This document shows, piece after piece, positions 13,007-23,500 of a stretch of DNA of 64,000 bases (position 1 is its first letter; every line of letters begins with the position of its first letter). Source of the DNA: Rhynchonema sp. JSB1_4 (lineage: Eukaryota; Nematoda; Chromadorea; Monhysterida; Xyalidae); contig JASAMV010005593.1 of NCBI GenBank assembly GCA_030248065.1, positions 1 to 64,000 on the forward strand. The letters run 5' to 3'. Below the pieces are notes generated by a model. That model was not told where the DNA came from and did not search any database. It worked only from the letters and a program-made list of their open reading frames with translations. The translations under genes and the position numbers were made by a program.

Positions 13007-13764
13007 GGCCGCATTCACAATGCAAGCGCGTTAGCGTGTTAGCGCGTGAGCGCGCGAGATGCGCACGCTTTTGCATTCACAATGGAAAAAGCTGATTAGC
13101 GCGTTAGCGTGCGAGCAACTTTTCTGGCACGCTAACGCGCAGATGCGCAACGCGCCTTTGCATTCACAATGCAAAGCTGATTAGCGCGTTGGCGCGTTAG
13201 CGTGCACGCTAACGCGCTTTTCACGATTAGGACTGGTTCTATTTTTTGCGCGTTAGCACTGGATGCGCGTGTTCTAAAGTTTATAATTCAATTTGAAAAC
13301 ATTATCAGACCACGAAAAATGCGAAAACATATGAAATAAAGCCTGCTGCGTTCACTGAGAATATTTTTGTTCTATTTTGATGCTTAGAAGTATATACCTT
13401 TTTACGCTATCAATCGATTGAGACAAACAGTTTCGGCTGCTGTTATATTAGCTGCAAGCAAACGTTGCGCAGAACGTTGTTCACCTGCTTATGTGTTGTG
13501 TATCCTCTTTGGTGGTGTAATTGTTATGAATGACAAAAAAAAAAAAAACAAAACCACCAACCCCCAAGCACCCAAAACAAAGAAAAAAAAAAATATCACC
13601 GAAACACCGAACGCAAAAAATCGCGCAACAAACGCGCGATAGCGCGAGCGCGTAGCGCATAGCGTCACTAAAGCGCGACGCGACGCGCTCAATTTCCAAA
13701 CGCAAAAGCGGCGAAAAAAGCGACGCCAAATAGCAACACGCCTAACGCGCGCGCCATAAAGTCC
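13007..13764. mobile_element. GCGCGTTAGCG element, arm 1 copy, right part corrupted
   Basis: The left end is clean (TTA, then GGCCGCATTCACAATGC), and the element is inserted in an older MITE of the GGGTGATATTTTCG family. From about 13,530 the sequence becomes a degraded version of the arm 2 copy, with many small deletions and homopolymer runs. The right end is placed near 13,764 only by aligning to arm 2. Confidence 0.65.
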
Positions 13765-14310
13765 TACACCGAGCGCGCGCCTACCGATCGACGAATTTAC
13801 CAATCTACCTTACGCCCAACGACCTTCCATGTTCATTTCAATCTAGCAATATGCGTATCCGTCTGACCGACCACATAGTTCTTTTCAAATATTTCTGCCC
13901 CGCAACAACCAATTTCAATCGAACTCCTGAATCCGAATGCTAAATGTTAAACTGATACGTAAAGTACTTTTTAAAATATACAGATTTCAGGTTATGTAAT
14001 GTATGCACGCGGTTATATATGTATAGTAGTAGACTATTTTTCCCTGCATGCAAATCCTTTTAATGCAAGAAAGCGCAGTTTTTCTAGATTACATTTATTT
14101 ACCTTTAGTCCACGTTACGAGAAGTTAGCAAGCTCCAAAGCAGCGCTATTACAAACGAAAGCCTTAGCCTCAAAACAAGCGCACCGCAAAGCCCATCACG
14201 TCACCTTTAAAACCGGTTACCAAAAAGCGCTATATGAAAGCGGCCAAATAAAAAGCTCCCTTTACACGGAGAAACACGAGCTCGCAAGCGTTAGACGAAA
14301 CCCAAAGAAC
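13530..14310. other. Error-rich consensus patch in arm 1
   Basis: Compared with its partner at about 15,560-16,560 this stretch is some 20% shorter. It shows a dropped base every few positions, long runs of A, and CA/AC-rich filler. Long recognisable words survive in the right order, for example the stretch ending GCGCTATTACAAACGAAAGC against GCGCTATTGACAAACGATAA in arm 2. This pattern fits unpolished single-molecule sequence better than natural divergence. Confidence 0.75.
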
Positions 14311-15559
14311 ACCGCAGGCTTATAAATACGGAATAAAGGTTGTCCGAGAAGCAGATATTACATTATAGGTAATGAAATGAGCAACTGGCTAACATTTGTA
14401 AAAGTGAATCACGTTAGCATCGGGACAAAGCAGCTTGGTTTTATCGGTCCTTGCAGTACAGTCCTCCTCACTATGATTTATAGGTCCATCTTGTATCTTT
14501 TAGTTGCAACCTTTTTGTTGTTTTTCTGCCAGGGTGCGCACGCAAATCAACCGGCAATGTAGCGATTAAACATTCGAAATTTGGAACGAAATGAAGTCAG
14601 GCATCTATAATATGTCACAAACATGCACTTATCGGGAAACGATCTTACTCAAGCGTAAGGCGACACCGTCGTCGTTAGTAACATACGGCATAATCTGCAG
14701 CATCAAAATGTGCATTTTGAGTGAGTGACACACACCGTAATGCGCATCGTCGGCAAACACAGTACGCACTCACAATAATATGTTTAGTATGAATAATAAA
14801 TACGCACAAGTCATTTTGCGAATGTAATTTTGTCGTACAGCAAAACTTTGTGGTTCACTGCATGCGAGACGCAGGGACCGACTAGAGGAACCTAACAGCT
14901 TTGTGGTTACCGTATACGCAAGCTGAGGTACGGTAGCTTGTACACATACAGTATACAGTAGCTTGTGGAACCGAGAAAAGGCACCAGAATAGACAAATGG
15001 CCGATTTTCACGAAAAACTGTCATGTTTCGGCAGATATGATTCACTTTTCGAACTGTCACTCATTTTACGCAAGCCCGTCATTTTGCGTAAGAAAAAGCA
15101 ATAATAATGACTGGCTATATGTATAGTCGCAAACCGGTAAGCGACAGTGAGGACTTCCGATACGGCGGTTTGTCTGTGTTTATGGACCTCGAAATGACCA
15201 TGTGCACGTTTGCAGCATTACAGGATTAAGGTGGACAGTCTTGTGTGTTATCAAAATAACAAGCGGGTTCATGCCTTGCGGCATGTTTCAAATGAATCGC
15301 TCGAAAAACCAAGCCGTCGAAAATCACACGGGTGTTGTCAGCTGGAGGAGCATGGATAAAAACATGTGGTGTGTGAATTCCACGTACACGTATACATTGG
15401 TATTGAGAAAATTCTTTTCAGTCACGATTCGTGGCTCGTGGGAATGAATAAAACAAGAAGCGACAAAGAGCCACATACCGTATGACAAACAGTATTGTTT
15501 TTATTTGATGCTTTCCAAGGCTGATAGCTTCGTAATAGCAGAAGATGATTAGTTTGAGG
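14311..15559. other. Unique spacer at the palindrome centre
   Basis: This segment has no inverted partner. It contains short ORFs only and a small repeat around GTACGGTAGCTTGTACACAT. No gene is recognised. Confidence 0.7.
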
Positions 15560-16194
15560 TTTCGTCTCCACAGCAAGCTTTGACCGAGCTCGAATGTTTC
15601 TCACGTGCTGACGGGGAGCTTTTGATTTGGCCACTTTCATATAGCAGCCCTTTTTGGTAACGCGGTTTTAAAACAAGGTGCACAGTGATCGAGCTATACA
15701 ACGGTGCGCTTGTTTTGAGGCTAAGGCCATTATCGTTTGTCAATAGCGCTGCTTTGAGAACTTGCCTAACTTACTCGTCAACGTGGACTACAAGGTACAA
15801 TAAATGTAATCTAGCAAAAAACTGCGCTTTCTTGCCATTAAACAGGATTTGCATGCAGGGAAAAATAGTACTACTACTACTCCAGCCATCTACACACGTG
15901 CATACCCATCGCATCACACCCGTGCCGAGCAGTGTGTATATTTCAAAAAGTACTTTCACGTATACTTGCAGTTTACACATTTAGCCATTCGGATTCAGAG
16001 ATTTCAATCTGAAATTGGTTGTTGCGGCACGAAATATGTTGAACAGAAAGAACCTAATGTGGTCAGTCAGCAACACAATAACGCATACCATAGCTCGAGG
16101 GTGGAAGAGCGATGAACAAACATGGAAAGGTCAGTTGGGCGTAAAGGTCGGTGTAAAATTCGGTCGAAAGCTCGGTCAGCGCAGCTCGGTGTAA

Positions 16195-17077
16195 GGCCGC
16201 ATTCACAATGCAGCGCGTTAGCGTGTTGCTGATTAGCGTGCACGCTTTTTCCGCACGCTTTTGCATTCACAATGGAAAATTGAAAAAGCGCGTTAGCGTG
16301 CACGCTTATCAGTGACACGCTAATGCGCTAACGCGCTCACGCGCTAATCAGCAAAACGCGTTTGCAATCACAATGCCCGTTGGTCTGGGTGTTGGCAAAT
16401 GGCGAATTTTTTATTTCTTTGTTTTGAAAACGGCAACCAATCGCTTTCAAGATTCATTCAAACTTATTTTGATTCTAAAGGAACATTTCCCTCAAATGGA
16501 AAATCTAGCTAGCCTCGACATGAACAATCCATGCGTGCAATACAGTCTCCTTGTCGTGTCATGCATCACAATTACACCACCAAAGAGGATACACAACACA
16601 TAAGCAGGTGAACAACGTTCTGCGCAACGTTTGCTTGCAGCTAATATAACAGCAGCCGAAACTGTTTGTCTCAATCGATTGATAGCGTAAAAAGGTATAT
16701 ACTTCTAAGCATCAAAATAGAACAAAAATATTCTCAGTGAACGCAGCAGGCTTTATTTCCTATGTTTTCGCATTTTTCGTGGTCTGATAATGTTTTCAAA
16801 TTGAATTATAAACTTTAGAACACGCGCATCCAGTGCTAACGCGCAAAAAATAGAACCAGTCCTAATCGTGAAAAGCGCGTTAGCGTGCACGCTAACGCGC
16901 CAACGCGCTAATCAGCTTTGCATTGTGAATGCAAAGGCGCGTTGCGCATCTGCGCGTTAGCGTGCCAGAAAAGTTGCTCGCACGCTAACGCGCTAATCAG
17001 CTTTTTCCATTGTGAATGCAAAAGCGTGCGCATCTCACGCGCTAACACGCTAACGCGCTTGCATTGTGAATGCGGCC
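16195..17077. mobile_element. Harbinger-like element with GCGCGTTAGCG arrays, arm 2 copy
   Basis: An 883-bp element flanked by TAA on both sides (16,192-16,194 and 17,078-17,080). The ends are GGCCGCATTCACAATGC and its reverse complement. Arrays of GCGCGTTAGCGTG words in both orientations flank a core of about 500 bp. It is nested in a MITE whose halves (TTTTCGAAACGGTGTAAAGG type) lie at about 16,130-16,191 and 17,081-17,215. Confidence 0.88.
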
Positions 17078-17219
17078 TAAACGTGAAACATTGCCTGTTA
17101 TTAACGTGGAATGTTTCAAGTTTACACCGAGGTCTATCACACTCAGCTGTCGACCGAGCTTTCCACCGACCTTTTCACCCAACTGACCTTTACACCGTTT
17201 CGAAAATTCCTGCACGTGA

Positions 17220-20080
17220 TGTGCCGACAGTGAGTTTCGCCCTGTGTTCACTGGCTGTGCGCCAGGTGATCGTCAGTTCGAATGCACCAGAGGTCCACGT
17301 CATTCATGCCTTCAACACAACTTGCCTCCAGTGCTTCTACACAAAATCCTTAGAGTATAATTTTCAGCTCGCTGTTTCGCCCCATCCAGATGATGAGCAC
17401 ATCGAGATTGCGGCGCGTAAAAAAAGTAGAAAATTTGCGGCCGCCGCGCGAGCTCATTGGCCTTGGCTGGCGGCGGCGTCATTTTACGATGGGCCGCTAG
17501 TGAACGCTCATCAATCAATCAGACTCAACGTTGTAAAAAATGTGTAAAACAACACGGTATGCACTATGAAGACAGATCGGGAGCAGATTATGCCGCACTT
17601 TTTCGCGCACTACTTCTGAAAGTTGTCTGAGATTTTAGATGTGTAAAATGGGGTGAATTATAGTGTATACAGCGAAGTATGTAGGTGCTATGAAAAGCAC
17701 ATGGTCTTGCAAAGCCCAAAGCACGTGACAGAATTATAGTAAAAAGCACAACAAAAGTCTGATAATTTTTCACCATGGTACACAAAACTTTGCAGCCTGT
17801 GGCGACCGATACATGCTAAATGAGATAATTTCGTCAGTCAAACTTGTATAGCAACGTGCGAAAACTACTAACAACAAACAGCGCCATACTAGGTAGAGGT
17901 TCATGTACGCATTAATTTTTGTTGCGAAAAGCACAGGCTCGATGCAATAATTATTTGAAGGCGCTGAACCTACTATTACGCATGCTGTATGCGCTTGCAG
18001 TTGATACAGCAGACCATAAGGATTAGAGGTGAGTATGGCTAAGACCTTTTTTCGTCAAACTTTTATGCACTCTGAATAAAACAAAAACAACAAAGGCGCA
18101 GGTGCAAGTTGCGTCAATAACATCGTAGTTACACTGAGAGCTCGACATGGAAAAACAGTGTAGTATGTGATGGTATTGACGTTTTTCTTAGAAATGCTCT
18201 TCAGGATTTCCTTACCGACGAATGACGATACAAGATTATTTTCAAACTTGCAAGCATGAGCCAAGCAAAATGTTCCAAATTTCCTGCGCTTCTTCCGCTT
18301 GGACACGCACGTGTGCATATTGACAATCTAGGCGACTGTGTGGTCCAATTGCGTGTCGGGCACATAATCGGCACAATTAGGGAACGTTGCCCAAGTCCTT
18401 CGCTTGCACACAAGATTCAAATTTATGGAGACTCGCAACAACAATGTGCTCCCGCACGCGTGTGGCCAAATTACGCGGTGTTTCAGGAACCACGCGTCAT
18501 TATGAAAAACACATGAAAACATGAATGCGGAAAAGCAGCCGGATGAAAAAGCCGGGGAAAAACACATGAATAAAAACACCGGAGGTCGGATTTAAACTTG
18601 GACATGTGCACGTTGCTTTTTATTCCTCCCATTTTATGGCTAAAAATTAGCTTCATGCGTTCAGTTCAAAAGTCAGACAAGAAACTACACATGAATGTTT
18701 ATTTTTTGAAATGCACGCGGTTCAACTTGTCGCAGTGAATGAGTGAGTTACTCCAGTGTGCATCATGTGATTACTGAAAGACGAATAAGTGTAGTATGTT
18801 TGCTCGCTGTCTTCGAAATTAGATAAAGAGAAAAGAAACGGAGGGCGCTCGCTGCAGATTTGAAGTATACCAGAGGCCCTAGCCGTAACCCAATTGCGAT
18901 TCTAGGGGACCACCGTATTTTACAAACTGACAACCTGAAATTAAAACAGTGGTCTAGACGACATGATAGCGTTTGAATAAAGCACGGACCTCGACTGCAA
19001 TCAATGATGCTCGTGGGACAAACTCTCAGCTGGGCGATGGACAGAAAAAGAAAGAACTAAGGTATGTGGTATGTTGCACATGCGAAGTGTGATAGTGCGT
19101 GCAGGTGCCTAAACTTGTACTATACGCATGGATATTCATCGGAGGTCTCGGCTCCCGCGATTTAGTGGCAATAAATTATGCATGTTCGCCAAATCGGGCC
19201 ACCCTCCGTATTATGTATAGCTCCGTGTGAGACATTCTGAGAAAAATGGAGAAAAATGGTGCGACTGACAAGATCTCAATCGCAGACAACCGTCGATACG
19301 TCCGTGTAGATGTGTCGTAGAAAATGGGAGGTAAATCCATGCATTGCGGGATTGCACTTTCCGAAACAGATAAACCAGGAGGCGCAGTGAGATTTGAGAC
19401 GTCAGAATCTGTGGCCGCCCACACACCAGAATGAGGTTTGTTTCAAACGAACTACTGCAGCTGAAAGGATGATGGAACTGAAACCGCAATTTCGACCGCA
19501 TTCACTAACATCACATGTGTATACAGTATATCTCAAAATTACATGGCTATTTTCGCGGACACCGCGCGATTAGATGGACGGGCTGGGCACACATGCGCAA
19601 TGAATTGCATTCATTTGTGTGTTTGTGGGTTCATTTCATTCGAGGTCCCGATCCCATTTGCCGAAAAGCAGCTGGTTCGTTGGGCAACTCTCGACTGTGG
19701 GCCCAGATGCGTACAGACGTGTCTTTTATGACTCAGTACGGTCTTGATGTGGTGGGGACAACAGCTGACTGACTGCGACTGGTTTGAATGGAGGTACACA
19801 TGTGCACTCAAAGAAATAAACATGAGTGAATAGTGAAAGTGCGTAGTTCGGCAATCAGCTCACAGACATTCGCAATGATGAAAGTGGCACAAGTTTTGCG
19901 CTTCGGGCCATCGTTTGAATTAATGAGCCTTCTGATCAATTCACTACCGGAGTGTTCCAAATACGGCCCTCAGAATAGAGCCGTTCGAGGGCTCTATTCG
20001 GGAACGTTTCCGAGTTTGGGTAAAATGTTTGAAACAAGAAAGCCGATTTTCCACCTTTTTCCGAATAGGGGCTTTATAAA
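17220..20080. other. Non-coding stretch near the palindrome centre, arm 2
   Basis: This is the inverted copy of 10,004-12,880 with very few substitutions. No domain-bearing ORF or convincing splice pattern was found. Confidence 0.5.
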
Positions 20081-20460
20081 ATTTCAACCACAAATAAAAG
20101 AAAACCACTATACAAAAAAAAAAAGAGAAAAAAAATCAAAAAACCAACCCCATAAGCAACATCGCCCCCGATATTGTGTTGCCAACCTAATATACACCAT
20201 TCTATTCTAGTATTCACAAAGTACGGTATCACCAACGTATCAAGTTATATTAAACTGTCGGAACAATCCGTTGGGACAGGTGTTTTTTTTTTTTGAAATA
20301 AATACGTTGGCTGCATATCATATATTAAGCAATAACGCCAACAAAACGGCAGTTATCTTATCAGAGAGCTTCCCCCCCCATAAACGCATCCGGCTATCGT
20401 CAACGTCACAAAAAAACATTACGAAACACGCGCCCCCCAACGCAAATCGTGGTGTGTTTT
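20080..20460. other. Error-rich consensus patch in arm 2
   Basis: A/C-rich filler of about 70 bases replaces the 908-bp element of arm 1. It is followed by sequence that matches arm 1 (8,850-9,090) except for inserted homopolymers such as runs of T near 20,283, C near 20,372 and C near 20,435. The pattern resembles the patch at 13,530-14,310. Confidence 0.7.
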
Positions 20461-20521
20461 TGACAGCCCACAACGATTATTATTGAAATCACAAATCGCA
20501 ACGCAAATTTGGCCCAACAAA

Positions 20522-23500
20522 ATGACATATCAATCGCGTCGAGTCAGTCAGGCATGTTTGCTGATCACAATCGCGATCCTGGTTGTGATCGTAATCGGTC
20601 TGTCAATTGCGCTCACCGTTGTGCTGGTGTTGGGCAAGAAAGTGTCCCCGATGGACAGGTTATCTATCCATCTTGTGCATTCCCACTTACGGTGTCCTGG
20701 TGCACCGCCCATCTGTGGAAACAGGCCGAAACGGGCAAAACTCACAGGGGTGTCACATTATTGACATTATCAGGTCATATTCTGCACTGTGCCCAGTCGA
20801 ATTGCAGACACGTTTATCGTGACTTTGATGCCGAGCGACGCACTCGCGCTCATTTGTTCAAGAATGTGAATACCACGAAAATACGCGATCATTTGCGAAT
20901 TGTCTCGAAAGTCAGGTTCTTGTTTGAGGAAGCTTATCATCAGAGAGTTAAAAAATGGTATACCGTTTTAACTATGCAGTACATTCTGTGATGTTTCAGC
21001 AAGTGCATCCAGCAGGCACAGATCGGAATATTGTTGTTGGCAAGTACCTGGAGGCGCAGTACCGAGCTGCGGGAGTGGACAAAGTGCAAACACACGAATA
21101 TGAGGTGTTCTTGGCGTATCCGGATTACGATACACCCAATACGGTTGGTCGTTCTGTTCATTGGGTGACAGAAAGTGTATTGTGCATAGGTGTTTTTTGG
21201 TTGCTCCGGTTTGACCTGATTATTCACACACAGTCTGTGCACCAGGTTATCGTCAGTGCTAATGCACCAGCTACATATGCGTTTCGCCGCCATGTCCCCT
21301 CCCCAGGAAACAGCTGCCAGCTGAGCACCAAGCGTAATAAATTCCTGGAACATCACGCAAATCATGTATTTCTCGTTCAGGTGTACTACACGGACGGATC
21401 AGGGCAAATGCAGCAACTGAGCAATGGCACAGGCGACAGGCTGGGACCCCCTGATGCTCAGGCACAGTTAGGCGACTGGGCACCCCATTGGTGGAATGCG
21501 TATGCCAAAGGGGGTAATGCCACTGGCAAATTGGTGTACTGTAATTATGGCACTATTGGCGATCTGGACAAAGTGGAATCGATGGGCGTTAGTTTGAAGG
21601 TGCGTGACTTCATTGATTGGGTAAATTCTCTTTCTCTTAATGTTCTTGTCTATCTTGTGAGCTCTGTATGTGTGACGGATACCGTTCGTTTTCAGGACGC
21701 GATTGTGATCGTGCGTTACGGAAATCTTTGGCGCGGTGCCAAAGTGCGTGAGGCGACCAGACGCGGTGCTGCGGGGGTCATTCTGTTCTCGGATCCGGCC
21801 GATTACGGACCACCGAAGGGTGTTGATCCATTTCCGAACTCGGTGTACCTCCCGGCCGGTAGGTGATGGTGACAGGAATTATGGTCAAATAACATGCTCT
21901 TAAATCAACAAAGGAAAAAACTGATATCTATGATCCGATCTTGCTTTGATGATTTGTCATTTTTGCGAATGATATTTCAAGATTTTCCGATGCAACTACT
22001 GTAATTTCGAGCAGCTGAAAAGTTGCTTTCAGTCAGTTGATAAAACCATACTTTATGCTGCTCGAGTGAATCTCGAAAAGTGGCGCATTTGTAGGCGCCG
22101 CGCAACGCGGCAGTGTGATGAACTTCAATGGTGACCCGATGACGCCCTTCTATCCAGCGTTCCAGTACGCACCACGATTGATCAATGAGAGTCAATTGAG
22201 GGACCAACTGATTCTGCCGAGCATACCTGTGTTCCCAATTGGATATCGCGATGCGCTCACGGTGCGATTGGAGGCGTTTTTTGCTCATTTTCGGCTGATT
22301 TTGATTTAGTTCCGTACCTCTCGTATCAAATTTGAAAAAACGCTCAGACCACGACTGCAACAGGGCAAGAGCCCATTCTTGTTCGGAACTTGGGGTTGGA
22401 GCACAAATATTTTAAGCTGATCTAAATTTGTGCGTCCAACCGTAAATATGCAAATATCCAAGAAAGAATAAATAGCCTTTTCCTTATACCGCAGTCGTAG
22501 TCGTCTAGCGCGTGCCTTCAAGTTTAAAGCGGCCCCGCCGCTATTGTTTTTTTGGTTTTCGACCTCAGTTTTTTCACTTATATCGTTTGTTGGCATCGAG
22601 ATCAAGAACACTAGTTTTGACGAACTTCACCAAAATGGCGATTACCCACCGAAATCGATCCGCCAAGATGGTCTATCGGGAACAAAACTGTCCGATATTG
22701 ATGCACTTTTGCACATGATGATCAGGAATGACAAGAGAAATTCAAAATCACTGGGGCGTGATATAGGCATCGGGTTACGGTAGCCCGATAGAACATTAGC
22801 TCTTTTGTAAATAACAAATGTTTTGTCAACCTACCGTAACGCGCGGCCTATACCACACCTCTGTGATTTGAATTTTGCTTTGGAAATCCTGATTTCCATG
22901 CACACATAGTGCATCAATATTGGGCTGATTTGTTCCCGTGCGGCCATGTTGGTTGATCGATTTCGGTGGGTAAACGTCAATTTGGTGAAGTTCTTGAAGG
23001 TTAATGTTCTTCATCTCAGTGCCAACTAACGATTAATATAAAAAACCGAGGTCCAAAACCCAAAAAACAGTAGCGGCAGGCCCCCTTTACACGGCTCTCC
23101 GTGTTATTCTTTCTGTTAGTTTTTGGACCATCGCCCTTTTCACTAAGCCAATCGAACGGTGACTGCGATCACTGCAGATTTTCAAAACCATGGACGGACC
23201 GAAAGCGCCAGCCGATTTCGTTGGCGGCATGTCAGTTGAGTATCGATTGAGCGGCAGTGCGCAGTACGAAATGAATGTCTATGAAAGCAATGAACCCAGA
23301 ATGGCAATCAAGGATGTTTGCGCGTACATTTATGGCAAAGACGAGCCCGATCAAATTGTGCTCATCGGTGAGAATTGGGCCCTTTGAATGAGGTTTCATG
23401 CTGCCGATGTTGAACAACGCTCCAGAAAGTCGGTCAAATTCTGATTTTACCATTGTTTCCTCACACCATTTTATTTAATTTCCCATTCAGGCAACCACTA

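Larger units (their letters stand above)
1..14310. repeat. Arm 1 of a giant inverted repeat
   Basis: The reverse complement of this stretch follows 15,560-29,646 gene for gene. Base 1 pairs with about 29,646, 8,782 with 20,522 and 13,003 with 17,081. The sum of paired coordinates shifts from about 29,292-29,304 in the middle to 29,646 and 30,084 elsewhere because of indels. Between about 5.5 and 13 kb the arms are nearly identical: several long ORFs, including one of 303 codons that spans introns, translate identically. Between 1 and 5.5 kb introns differ noticeably and whole insertions are present on one side only. Arm 1 starts inside an exon, so the repeat continues outside the window. Confidence 0.95.

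Noticed and set aside
13007..13764. CRISPR-like array in the GCGCGTTAGCG blocks
   Set aside because: Repeats are adjacent words in both orientations without regular spacers, inside a TTA-flanked element of a eukaryote.
20955..21866. A single 303-codon ORF as one exon of the peptidase
   Set aside because: It contains introns 3 and 4, which happen to be open. The homologous protein segments join correctly only after splicing at TTCGTTCAG and GTTTTCAG.
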